Assembly: GCF_008704995.1 (NCBI RefSeq)
Contig: NZ_CP023747.1
Location: 3,684,501 to 3,748,500, forward strand
Source: Streptomyces nodosus
GTDB taxonomy: Bacteria; Actinomycetota; Actinomycetes; Streptomycetales; Streptomycetaceae
Direction: 5' to 3'
Length of the DNA stretch: 64,000 bases
The position numbers were made by a program, and so were the translations under genes. The notes under the pieces are model-generated. The model did not search any database. It was not told where the DNA came from and saw nothing but the letters and a program-made list of their open reading frames with translations. Shown one piece after another: positions 54,022-62,229 of this stretch (the first letter of the stretch is position 1; each line of letters starts with the position of its first letter).

Positions 54022-55653
54022 ATGGATCACCCCACCACCACCCGGACCGTCGTGGCCGGCCGGGTCCGGACCGCCGACGGATCGGGCGTGCATGCCTGGG
54101 TCCGGCTGCTCGATCCGGCGGGAGAGTTCGTCGACGAGGTGGCCACCTCGTCGTCCGGCGCGTTCCGCTTCGATGTGCTCCCCGGGCACTGGGTGCTGCG
54201 GGCGCTCTCGCCGTTCGGGGTCACGGAGACACCGGTCGAGGCCGAGCCGGGCCGGGCCACCGAGACCGAGCTGCATGTCTCCGAACACCTGCCCGATCAC
54301 CTGGAGATCATCCAGATCTCCACCCTCAGCCTCGGCGACCGGAGCTATCTGATCACCGACGGGGCGGTCGCGGTCGCCGTCGACCCGCAGCGTGACCTGG
54401 AGCGGATCACCGGCGTACTGGACTCCCGCGGGCTGCGGCTCGACACGGTCGTGGAGACCCATGTGCACAACGACTATGTGACCGGCGGTCTCGACCTCGC
54501 GCGCCGCTTCGGGGCGGCCTACGTGGTGCCCGCGGGGCCGAGCCTGGGCTTCGACGCCGTCCGGGTGGCCGACGGCGATCGGCTGACCGCCGGTGAGCTG
54601 CGGATCCAGGTGATCGCCACGCCAGGGCACACCGATCACCATGTCGCCTATGCCTTCGCCTCCGCCGACGGGGTGCCCCGGCTGGTGTGCACGGGCGGCT
54701 CCCTGCTGTACGGCACCACGGGGCGCACCGATCTGATGGGCCGGGAACGGGCCGAGCCGCTGGTCCGCCGGCAGTACCGATCGGTCCGCCGTCTGGCCGA
54801 GTTGCTGCCGGACGACACCGTGGTGCTGCCGACCCATGGCTTCGGCAGTTTCTGCGCCGCGACGACGGCGGGCGCGGCCCAGCGCTCCACCATCGGCCGG
54901 GAACGGAGCGTGAACCCGGTCTTCCGGCAGTCCGAGGACGTCTTCGCCGGCGGGACACTGTCCGGCCTCGACCCCTACCCCGCGTACTACCGCCGGATGG
55001 CGCCGATCAACTCCGCCGGGCCGCCGCCCCTGGCCTCGCTGGCCGCGCCGCGACCGGCGGAACCGGCCGAACTGGTCGACCGGATCGCGGCGGGCGAGTG
55101 GGTGGTGGACGTACGCCCGCGAGCCGACTACGCCCCGGTCCATCTGCCGGGAACGGTGAACATCGATGTCTCCGGGCCCCTCGCCACCTACCTCGGCTGG
55201 CTGGTGCCGTTCGACTCCCCCCTCACCCTGCTGGCCGCCGACCGCCGGGCGCTGGAGACGGCCCGCAACGAATTGCTGCGGATCGGCTTCGACCGGGTGG
55301 CGGCCACGGCCGTGGGAAACCCGCTCGCATGGGCGGGCCCCCAGGGCCTGGCCTCCTACCCGCGCTCCGATTTCGCCACCCTCGCCGTCGTCCGGCCGCT
55401 GCGGCCGGTGACGGTGCTGGACGTGCGCGGCGGCCGCGAATGGGGCTCCGGTCATCTGTCCGACGCCCGCCACATCCCGCTGCCCGAACTGTCCGGCGCG
55501 ATCGCCTCCCTGCCGGACGCGGAGTACTGGGTGCACTGCCACAGCGGCTTCCGGGCCGCGATCGCCGCCTCACTGCTCGCCGCCGCCGGGCATCGGGTCG
55601 TCCTCATCGACGACACCGTGGACCACGCGGGGCCCCGTACCCCGGACCGCTAG
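54022..55653 (+). CDS. DUF1416 - metallo-beta-lactamase - rhodanese fusion
   Basis: 543 residues. Residues ~1-85 are a DUF1416/SseC-like beta domain (VAGRVRTADGSGVHAWVRLLD, VATSSSGAFRFDVLPGHWVLRALS). Residues ~90-310 are a metallo-beta-lactamase hydrolase similar to persulfide dioxygenases: VDPQRDLERI, VETHVHNDYVTGG (the HxHxD variant in which the fourth ligand is Tyr), ATPGHTDHHVAY, CTGGSLLYGTTGRTDLMG and LPTHGFGSFCA. Residues ~335-430 form a rhodanese domain without catalytic Cys (VDVRPRADYAPVHLPG; LLAADRR), and residues ~440-535 form a second with an active loop (VHCHSGFRAAIAA). Fusion suggests one-protein persulfide oxidation and sulfur transfer. ATG 54022 has a weak ribosome site. Confidence 0.87.
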   Translation: MDHPTTTRTVVAGRVRTADGSGVHAWVRLLDPAGEFVDEVATSSSGAFRFDVLPGHWVLRALSPFGVTETPVEAEPGRATETELHVSEHLPDHLEIIQISTLSLGDRSYLITDGAVAVAVDPQRDLERITGVLDSRGLRLDTVVETHVHNDYVTGGLDLARRFGAAYVVPAGPSLGFDAVRVADGDRLTAGELRIQVIATPGHTDHHVAYAFASADGVPRLVCTGGSLLYGTTGRTDLMGRERAEPLVRRQYRSVRRLAELLPDDTVVLPTHGFGSFCAATTAGAAQRSTIGRERSVNPVFRQSEDVFAGGTLSGLDPYPAYYRRMAPINSAGPPPLASLAAPRPAEPAELVDRIAAGEWVVDVRPRADYAPVHLPGTVNIDVSGPLATYLGWLVPFDSPLTLLAADRRALETARNELLRIGFDRVAATAVGNPLAWAGPQGLASYPRSDFATLAVVRPLRPVTVLDVRGGREWGSGHLSDARHIPLPELSGAIASLPDAEYWVHCHSGFRAAIAASLLAAAGHRVVLIDDTVDHAGPRTPDR

Positions 55654-55665
55654 CCCGGCCGGCCG

Positions 55666-56223
55666 CTACCCCATGGTCTTGGCGCCGTCCAGGGACTCGC
55701 GGATGATGTCGGCGTGGCCGGCGTGCTGGGCGGTCTCCGCGATGACGTGCAGCAGCACCCGGCGGGCCGACCACCGCGCGCTCGGCTCGAACCACGGCGC
55801 CTTCGGCAGGGGTTGGTCGGCATCCAGGTCGGGCAGGGTGGCGACCAGTTCGTCGGTCCCACGGGCCACCTCGGCGTAGTCGGCGAGCACACCGGCCAGC
55901 GTCTCGCCGGGCAGCATCCGGAACTCGTCGGCCCGCCGGGCCCAGTCGGCCTCGGTCATGGCGGTGAAGTCGCCCATCGCGGAAGGGCCGTTCAGAATGA
56001 ACCGCGCCCAGTTCCGCTCGACCGCGGCCACATGTTTGATCAGTCCGCCCAGACACAGCTCGCTCGCGGTGGTCCGGCGCCCGACCTGCTCATCGGTGAG
56101 GTCACGGGTGGTGAAACGCAGGAAGTGGCGATGCTTGGCCAGCACCTCCAGCAGGTCGGCACGCTCGCCGGTGACGGCCGGGGCCCGGGTGGTCGCCTCG
56201 TCGGCAGTCATGTTCTCGCTCAT
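55666..56223 (-). CDS. DinB/DUF664 family protein
   Basis: 185 residues, four-helix DinB-like fold. Helix 2 carries LCLGGLIKHVAAVERNWARF and the last helices ARRVLLHVIAETAQHAGHADIIRES, giving the metal histidine triad HV, LLHVIAE and QHAGHAD. Such proteins are probably thiol (mycothiol) S-transferases or metal enzymes; the substrate is not known. The ATG at 56223 has GGAAGG about 9 nt upstream. A strong 29-bp palindrome lies 52-80 nt upstream, so it is tightly regulated. Convergent with the fusion gene, with 12 bp between. Confidence 0.87.
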   Translation of the reverse strand: MSENMTADEATTRAPAVTGERADLLEVLAKHRHFLRFTTRDLTDEQVGRRTTASELCLGGLIKHVAAVERNWARFILNGPSAMGDFTAMTEADWARRADEFRMLPGETLAGVLADYAEVARGTDELVATLPDLDADQPLPKAPWFEPSARWSARRVLLHVIAETAQHAGHADIIRESLDGAKTMG

Positions 56224-56274
56224 GGTCGCAGCCTTCCGTGGTCGGTGTTCCGCAGCTGAGGAGCACGCTAGGAG

Positions 56275-56303
56275 GCATTGAGGTCAGATCCTGACCTCAA
56301 TGC
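56275..56303 (-). promoter_or_regulatory. 29-bp perfect palindromic operator upstream of DinB gene
   Basis: Arms gcattgaggtcag (56275-56287) and ctgacctcaatgc (56291-56303) with spacer atc: 13 perfect pairs. It has no U-tract and is positioned over the promoter. Too symmetrical to be chance; probably binds a dimeric repressor. Confidence 0.7.
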
Positions 56304-56375
56304 ACCACGACACGGACGGGACCGCCCGGGGGCCGAGGGCAGCGTCTCGCTGCGATACGCCCCACAACGCCAGAT

Positions 56376-56395
56376 GCCCCGGATCTCTCCGGGGC
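56376..56395 (-). terminator. Terminator downstream of tRNA-Arg
   Basis: 8-bp stem gccccgga (56376-56383) with 56388-56395, loop tctc, 12 nt beyond the tRNA-Arg 3' end. Confidence 0.7.
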
Positions 56396-56407
56396 CTCTG
56401 CTCTGTG

Positions 56408-56480
56408 TGCACTCGGCAGGATTCGAACCTGCAACCTTCTGATCCGTAGTCAGATGCTCTATCCGTTAAGCTACGAGTGC
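56408..56480 (-). tRNA. tRNA-Arg(ACG)
   Basis: 73 nt. Acceptor gcactcg pairs with cgagtgc; anticodon loop ctacgga gives ACG; T loop ttcgaat is canonical. CCA not encoded. This is the tRNA whose A34 becomes inosine through TadA (encoded at 40074). Confidence 0.97.
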
Positions 56481-56668
56481 TTGTTCTGTTTTTGTCTTCG
56501 CTCCCGGCCCTTTCGGCCCGCTCGCGGCGACAGGAAGAACATTACATGACTGCCGTCGCCATGTGAAATCCATTAGCCACACCCCTTGTGACCTGCGAAA
56601 ACACCGCGCCGGGCGCCTCGTGAGGCCGGGCCGGGAACGCCGCCTCATGGAGTGAGTCCGGGAACGCC

Positions 56669-56697
56669 GAAGCCCCGGTCATGACGACCGGGGCTTC
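56669..56697 (-). terminator. Terminator after tRNA-Ser(GCT)
   Basis: 12-bp stem gaagccccggtc (56669-56680) with 56686-56697, loop atgac, 13 nt beyond the tRNA-Ser end. Confidence 0.82.
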
Positions 56698-56709
56698 AGT
56701 GATCGAGCG

Positions 56710-56800
56710 CGGAGGCGGAGGGATTTGAACCCTCGATGGGCTTGAAGGCCCAAACCGCATTAGCAGTGCGGCGCCATAGACCGGACTAGGCGACGCCTCC
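56710..56800 (-). tRNA. tRNA-Ser(GCT)
   Basis: 91 nt, class II with a long variable arm. Acceptor ggaggcg pairs with cgcctcc; anticodon loop ctgctaa gives GCT; T loop ttcaaat canonical. CCA not encoded. Confidence 0.96.
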
Positions 56801-57046
56801 AGCACAACCGCTCACGCGAGCGCGAGTGGTGCGTGCAGATGATGACACAGAAAAGGGGGGTGCCACCAATCGCCCCCTACGGTACTAGGCACAAAGGCCG
56901 CAGAGCAAAGCACTGGGCCGCAAACCGCACACGGGATTCGGCGGGACCTCGGGGTCGCGGGGGTCGTCCCGGCCCGGTCGTCACTCATCCGCAGGCCGAT
57001 CCACGCCTTGGCGCAACCGTCCCGCCCCACGGCCGTTGGTCATGGC

Positions 57047-57526
57047 ATGAACCAGCTCACCTCACGCGGTCTGATCATCGGTGCCGTCGCCCTGCTCTCG
57101 GCGGTCACGGCGCCCGCCACGGTCCATGCCGACACCCGGGCCCCCGCCCCCGGCGGCGACCGGCTCGTCATCACCGTGCGCCACGCGGGCCACGCCGACG
57201 GCACCTTTCTGCTGCGCTGCCATCCGGCGCGCGGCAGCCACCCGGCCCCCGCGCGCGCCTGCGCCGCCCTCGACCGGCGGACCGTCTGGGGCCGCGACCC
57301 CTTCGCCCCGGTGCCGCCGCGCAGCATGTGCGCCATGCAGTACGGCGGCCCGGCCACCGCGCGGATCACCGGGACCTGGGCCGGGCGGCCGGTCGACGCG
57401 CGCTACAACCGCAGCGACGGCTGTCAGATCGCCCGCTGGAACGCCCTCGTCCCCCTGCTGCCGGACCTGCGCACCCAGAACCCGCCCCGCAGGGCCTCGG
57501 CCGACAACGAGCAAGGTCACAGGTGA
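57047..57526 (+). CDS. SSI-like (subtilisin inhibitor) secreted protein
   Basis: 159 residues. Signal peptide (MNQLTSRGLIIGAVALLSAV, cleaved near ATVHA). The mature part follows the SSI plan: LVITVRHAGHADGTFLLRCHP, ARACAALD, then the reactive-loop region PPRSMCAMQYGG, ATARITGTWAGRPVDARYN and SDGCQIARWNALVPLL. Four cysteines match the two SSI disulfides. The P1 position corresponds to the Met of MCAM, with Gln after it; classical SSI has MCPM-V. The tail is extended and basic. It should inhibit subtilisin-type proteases outside the cell. ATG 57047 is chosen because the signal peptide begins there; the ribosome site is weak. Confidence 0.85.
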   Translation: MNQLTSRGLIIGAVALLSAVTAPATVHADTRAPAPGGDRLVITVRHAGHADGTFLLRCHPARGSHPAPARACAALDRRTVWGRDPFAPVPPRSMCAMQYGGPATARITGTWAGRPVDARYNRSDGCQIARWNALVPLLPDLRTQNPPRRASADNEQGHR

Positions 57527-57715
57527 TGTCCGGGGTTCCGCCCGGCGATCCACCCGGTCACACGTTCTACGTCACTTCCTCGTGCGACCTCCCTCCCGTC
57601 CGGCACCGAGGGTCGCCCCAACTGCCCGTAGACTCCCCCGCGTGACACGGTGCGGGCCGATTGGCAAGATGGCCCCCGCGGTCGGCAAGGTGCGGTGACA
57701 GGGAGGAAGCGTCTC

Positions 57716-60700
57716 GTGAGCAGCAGGCCATCCCGAGGCGCTGCTCGCCTCGCTGCCATACTGGATGCTCTCCCCGACGCGTTGGTACTGGTCAACGCCA
57801 ACGGGACCGTGGTCAACGCCAACACCATCGCCCTGGAGGCCTTCGAGGCGCCCGGGACCGCCCTGGTGGGGCGCGGGCTCCTCGATCTGCTGCCCGAGTT
57901 CGACTCACGGCTGATCCCCGGGTCCATGCGGCGGCCCGACTCCACCGACGCCAACGGGCGGACCAAGCCGACGCGGATGACCGCCCGCCGCACGGACGGC
58001 ATCGAGTTCCCCGTCGAGGTCACGAGCGCCAACCTCGAGGACGGCCGGCAGGCGTACGACGGCTCCGGCTACACCGGCGACGAACTGCTGATGCTGGTCG
58101 TCCGTGATCTGTCCGGGACCGTGGACACCGAGGCCGAACTCGCCCGCTCCCAGCGTCAGACCGAGATGATCCTGCGGGCCGCGTCCGAGGGCGTGGTGGG
58201 CACCGACACGGACGGGCGGATCGTGCTGGTCAACCCGGCCGCCGCCCAGATCCTCGGATTCCGCGCCAGCGATCTGGGCGGCAAGGAGCTGCACACACTG
58301 GTGCTGCACTCCCGCGAGGACGGCTCGCCCTTCCCGTACACGGAGTCGCCGCTGCACGACACCCTGCGTTCCGGACGCAAGCACCGGGTGCGCGGCCAGG
58401 TGCTGTGGTCGAAGAGCGGCGACAAGGTTTCGGTCGATCTGACGACGGCGCCGGTACGCGACGGCGACCAGCTCGTCGGCGCCGTGATGACCTTCACGGA
58501 CCGGCGCCCGTTCGACGCGCTCGCCGCGGAGAAGGACGAAGCCGACAAGCAGCACGAGAAAGACCTCGAACACGCCGCCGAGGAACGCGAGGAGGAGCTG
58601 AAGCGGCTGCGCGAGGAGCACGCCGCCGAGCTCACCGAGTTGCGCGAGCGGCACACGGAGGAGATCGCGGCCGGTGACGAGCGCTACGCCGCACTCGGCG
58701 AGCGCGAGAAGGACCGCTACGAGGCGCTGAGCGCCCGGCACGAGCAACTGCTCGCGGTACTGGACCAGTCGCTGCGCGGCCCCCTCGACCAGCTGCGCGC
58801 CGAGCTGTCCAAGCTCGCCTCGGACGACGCGGGCCAGCTGTGGCCCGAGGCCAACCAGGTGCTCCACCACCTCGCCGCCGGCTACTCGCGCATCACCACC
58901 CTCATCGACAACGTCCTCGGCTTCCAGCGGCTGGACGCCGGCGACGACGGGCTGGCACGGACGGCCGTCATGCTCGACGCGGTCGTCGCCGCCGGTGTCG
59001 AGGGCGCCATCGAGCTGGTGGGGCCCGGCCGTGTGCAGTTCGCCGTCCATGCCCCGCCCATCGAGGCCGAGGTCGACCCCCGGCGGCTGGCGCAGGCGCT
59101 CGCGCACCTCGTCGCGGATGTCGCGGGCGTCGACTCGACGGGCAACGCTCCCGTGTCGGCGGGCGGTTACATGGACAGCACCGTCGTCGTGGCGGCCGCT
59201 CAGCGCGGCGAGTCCGTCCGGATCGAGGTGCGCGGCCCGTACGCCGGGGGAGACCCGGTGCACCAGCCGATCGTCGCGGGCATCGTGCGTGCGCACGGCG
59301 GTGTGCTGCAGACCCACGAGGTACCGGGCATGAGCGGCAACGCCTATGTGCTCGAGGTGCCGATCGGCAGCGGTGCCGGGACGGTCACGGCAGTGCCGGC
59401 CGAGGTCCCCGCCGAGCTGTCGGAGACCCCCACGGAGCAGCCCGGGGCCGAGGTCGCACTCGCCGACCAGGCCGCACCGCAGGGCGGCGGACGGCGACGG
59501 GCCCGCCGGTCGTCCGTGGACGCCTTCCTGGACAGCGAGGCTGCCGACCCCGCCGCCTCCCCCGAGGCGGCCCCCGTGCCCCCCACCGGGCGGCGCAGGC
59601 GGCGTGCGGCGGAGGGGCCCGCAGAGACGTCGATCCCGGCACAGGCGACCGCGGCCGAGATCCCCGCGGATTCCAGCGGTACGGGACGCCGGCGCGGACG
59701 CCCCGGCTCGGGCGGGAACGGCGCCGGAGGAGTCTCCGAGGGATCGGTGATGACCTCCGCCGAGCACTCCGCCCAGCCGGCGCCCACCGGGCTGGGAGAG
59801 ACCGTGCCGCCGGGCGGCGTGCCCGTGCCCTCGGGCGGTCGGGCCCGCCAGGACGGCGAGCCGCACGCCCTGCCGCCCGCGCTGCCCGCGGCCTCCACCG
59901 CACCGACGCCCGACGCCGCCGGTGCCGCACCCGCGCCGACCGGTCGCCGTCGGCGTGCCCTGGGCGCCGCGAACGAGCGTCCCGCCGCGGCGCAGTCCGG
60001 CCCCCGCCCGATGTTCGCCCTGCCTCCGGCCGCGGCGGACCGGGCGCCGGAGCAGCCCGTGCCCGTGCCCCTCCCGGCCGACGCGGGCCGCCATGACGCG
60101 GTGCCGCACGAACAGTCCGAGGACCACACCCCGCCGCAGCCACATCCGGTGTCCGCGCCGACCGGTCGCCGCCGGGCCCGCTCCGTCACCGCTCCGGCAC
60201 AGCCGCCGGCCGGGGCGGCTGCGCCCTCGCCGATCCCCGCCGAGGGGATGCCGGCCCAGCCGGCGCCTCCGCAGGCGCCGCCCGTGCAGCGGACACCGGC
60301 GATGCCCGCCCCGGTGGTGCCCGGGCAGGAAGGCCGTCAGCCCCTGCCCGCACCGGCTCTGCCCGCCCCCGCGGTGCCCGCACAGTCCGTTCCGCCCCAG
60401 GGCCTTCCGCCCCAGGGCGCGCCCGGAGGTCTGGTGGCTCCCGGGCACCCGGTCCCCGCCCCGTCGGCCCCCGGTGCTCAGCCCGTACCGGCGGTCCAGC
60501 CCCAGCCCGCCCCGACCGGTCAACCTCTGCCGATGCCCCCGGGGCAGCCCGCGCCGTCGGCGCAGCCCGTGCCGGCGGTCCAGGCCCAGCCCGCGCCGAC
60601 CGGTCAGCCCCTGCCGGTGGCCCCGGGGCAGCCCATGCCCGCGGGTCAGCCGGTTCCGGTGGCCCCGGAGCCGCCGGTGCCGACGGGCCGGCCCCTGCCC

Positions 60701-62137
60701 GCTCAGCCCCTTCTCCCCGGAGAACCCGTCACCGCGCCGCGGCCCGCCGCGCCGGCGCAGCCCGGCCCCCAGCCGGTGCCCGCCCCTGCGCCCTCCGTGG
60801 GCGGTCTCCCCGCGGCCGCCGCGCCCGCTCCGGGCACCCCGGCGTCTCCGGGGGCCTGGCCGGCCACCGGTGACACCTCCGGTGCCGGGATGCCCCTGCC
60901 GGGGCTCACTCCCCCGGCCGGCACCCCGTTGCCCCCGGAGCGTGCCGTCCCGCCGCGGGCCGCTCAGCCGCTGCCCGCCGAGACGGACCTGCCCGTCGAC
61001 CCCAACTCGACGCAGGGCCGGGCGATCAGTGTGCGGACGCTGGGGCAGGGCGTGCCCTTCACCCGCCAGGGGGCTCAGCCGCAGGCGCAGCCCCGCCCCC
61101 AGTCGCCCACGCCCCCTCCGCACCAGTCGAACGGTTCGGGCCGCCGTCGCAAGCTGGGCACGCCCCCCGAGCCTCCGGGTGAGCGTGCGGAGACAACGGC
61201 CCGGCCGCACCCGGGCACCGCATCGATCCCGCTGCCAGCGCAGCCGCCCCTGCCCGGGCAGGGGCGTCCGTCCGTGGCCACCGAGGGCGCCGGGCGCTCC
61301 TACGCCATAGGGGCCCCGGACAAGAACGCCGACGAAGGCCCCGAGCCGCTCGACGGTCCCGGCGGCGCCGTCGAGATCGCCGACCAGCCCCAGTCGCGGC
61401 CCCTGGACGACGAGCTGCCTCCGGAGCCGCTCGACAACCCCCGGCGTCTGCTGGTGTGGCCCGCGCCGGATGTGACGACCCAGCAGGCGCTCAGCGACCG
61501 CGGCTACCGGCCGGTCATCGTCAACTCCCGTGAGGATGTCGACGCGCAGATCGCCGCCTTCCCGGCCGCGCTCTTCGTCGACCCGCTCACCGGACCGATC
61601 ACACGGACCGCGCTCCAGTCGCTGCGCCAGGCGGCGGTGGCCGCCGAGGTGCCCGTGCTGGTCACGGCGGGACTGGGTCAGGCGACGCGCGAGGCTGCCT
61701 ACGGTGCCGACCCGGCCGTCCTGCTGAAGGCGCTCGCCCCGCGCGACTCCGAGCAGCATCCGCCGCGCGTCCTGCTCATCGAGGAGCACGCGGAGATCGC
61801 GCTGGCCCTCACGGCGACGCTGGAGCGGCGCGGAATGCAGGTCGCACGCGCCGCGTCGGACGCGGACGCGGTCACGCTGGCCGCGCAGATGCGGCCGAAC
61901 CTCGTGGTGATGGATCTGCTGCAGGTGCACCGCCGGCAGGCCGGAGTCGTCGACTGGCTGCGCGCGAACAATCTGCTCAACCGCACCCCACTCGTCGTCT
62001 ACACCGCGACCATCGGCCAGGCCGATCTGCCCCGGCTGGTGTCGGGGGAGACGGTGCTGTTCCTGGCGGAGCGTTCGACGACCGCCGAGGTGCAGGACCG
62101 GATCGTGGATCTGCTGGCGCGGATCGGCACCAACTGA
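57716..62137 (+). CDS. Giant degenerate hybrid sensor protein (PAS-PAS-pseudokinase-receiver)
   Basis: 1473 residues. Two PAS domains (~12-130 and ~145-265), a Glu/Arg-rich coiled coil (~270-345), a DHp-like segment whose H-box reads LDQSLRGPLD, so the acceptor His is Gln, and an ATPase-like domain (~430-545) that has lost the N-box Asn (LAHLVADVAG) and glycine boxes. A Pro/Ala/Gln linker (~555-1240) with 84-bp tandem repeats and arginine clusters follows. The C-terminus has two receiver-like domains: ~1242-1340 (ALFVDPLTGP) and ~1350-1470 (Asp in VVMDLLQ near residue 1400, Thr in VVYTAT, Lys missing in LFLAERST). Probably a signalling scaffold. GTG 57716 has GGGAGGAAG upstream. Confidence 0.85.
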   Translation: MSSRPSRGAARLAAILDALPDALVLVNANGTVVNANTIALEAFEAPGTALVGRGLLDLLPEFDSRLIPGSMRRPDSTDANGRTKPTRMTARRTDGIEFPVEVTSANLEDGRQAYDGSGYTGDELLMLVVRDLSGTVDTEAELARSQRQTEMILRAASEGVVGTDTDGRIVLVNPAAAQILGFRASDLGGKELHTLVLHSREDGSPFPYTESPLHDTLRSGRKHRVRGQVLWSKSGDKVSVDLTTAPVRDGDQLVGAVMTFTDRRPFDALAAEKDEADKQHEKDLEHAAEEREEELKRLREEHAAELTELRERHTEEIAAGDERYAALGEREKDRYEALSARHEQLLAVLDQSLRGPLDQLRAELSKLASDDAGQLWPEANQVLHHLAAGYSRITTLIDNVLGFQRLDAGDDGLARTAVMLDAVVAAGVEGAIELVGPGRVQFAVHAPPIEAEVDPRRLAQALAHLVADVAGVDSTGNAPVSAGGYMDSTVVVAAAQRGESVRIEVRGPYAGGDPVHQPIVAGIVRAHGGVLQTHEVPGMSGNAYVLEVPIGSGAGTVTAVPAEVPAELSETPTEQPGAEVALADQAAPQGGGRRRARRSSVDAFLDSEAADPAASPEAAPVPPTGRRRRRAAEGPAETSIPAQATAAEIPADSSGTGRRRGRPGSGGNGAGGVSEGSVMTSAEHSAQPAPTGLGETVPPGGVPVPSGGRARQDGEPHALPPALPAASTAPTPDAAGAAPAPTGRRRRALGAANERPAAAQSGPRPMFALPPAAADRAPEQPVPVPLPADAGRHDAVPHEQSEDHTPPQPHPVSAPTGRRRARSVTAPAQPPAGAAAPSPIPAEGMPAQPAPPQAPPVQRTPAMPAPVVPGQEGRQPLPAPALPAPAVPAQSVPPQGLPPQGAPGGLVAPGHPVPAPSAPGAQPVPAVQPQPAPTGQPLPMPPGQPAPSAQPVPAVQAQPAPTGQPLPVAPGQPMPAGQPVPVAPEPPVPTGRPLPAQPLLPGEPVTAPRPAAPAQPGPQPVPAPAPSVGGLPAAAAPAPGTPASPGAWPATGDTSGAGMPLPGLTPPAGTPLPPERAVPPRAAQPLPAETDLPVDPNSTQGRAISVRTLGQGVPFTRQGAQPQAQPRPQSPTPPPHQSNGSGRRRKLGTPPEPPGERAETTARPHPGTASIPLPAQPPLPGQGRPSVATEGAGRSYAIGAPDKNADEGPEPLDGPGGAVEIADQPQSRPLDDELPPEPLDNPRRLLVWPAPDVTTQQALSDRGYRPVIVNSREDVDAQIAAFPAALFVDPLTGPITRTALQSLRQAAVAAEVPVLVTAGLGQATREAAYGADPAVLLKALAPRDSEQHPPRVLLIEEHAEIALALTATLERRGMQVARAASDADAVTLAAQMRPNLVVMDLLQVHRRQAGVVDWLRANNLLNRTPLVVYTATIGQADLPRLVSGETVLFLAERSTTAEVQDRIVDLLARIGTN
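60479..60690 (+). repeat. 84-bp in-frame tandem repeat
   Basis: Units start at 60479, 60563 and 60647, giving a period of exactly 84 nt (28 codons). Each encodes a QPVPAV-like start and a PTGQPLPxxPGQP core. The third is partial. The repeat sits in the disordered linker of the giant pseudokinase and may vary in number between strains. Confidence 0.75.
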
Positions 62138-62166
62138 TCCCGTACCGGGGGATTTTCGAGGCGTCT

Positions 62167-62208
62167 CGGTGTGGGGTGCTGTTTCACGTGAAACAGCACC
62201 CCACACCG
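62167..62208. promoter_or_regulatory. 42-bp perfect palindrome enclosing parS
   Basis: Two 21-bp arms (62167-62187 and 62188-62208) with no spacer. The centre, TGTTTCACGTGAAACA (62180-62195), is the ParB-binding parS sequence. The outer part would form a strong terminator hairpin in RNA, between the convergent pseudokinase and acyl-CoA ligase genes. It thus probably acts in both DNA segregation and transcription ending. Confidence 0.85.
62180..62195. other. parS centromere-like site
   Basis: TGTTTCACGTGAAACA contains the 14-bp Streptomyces parS consensus (GTTTCACGTGAAAC, 62181-62194) with no mismatch. ParB binds parS near oriC and with ParA organises chromosome segregation at sporulation. 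Confidence 0.95.
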
Positions 62209-62229
62209 TTGCACCGTTGCCCGCCCGGC

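Noticed and set aside
60200..60990. Possible CRISPR-like repeats
   Set aside because: The repeats are in-frame codon repeats (84-nt period, tandem, no spacers) in a Pro-rich protein linker.
62167..62208. Palindrome as a plain terminator only
   Set aside because: Its centre matches parS exactly, so a terminator-only reading is not enough.
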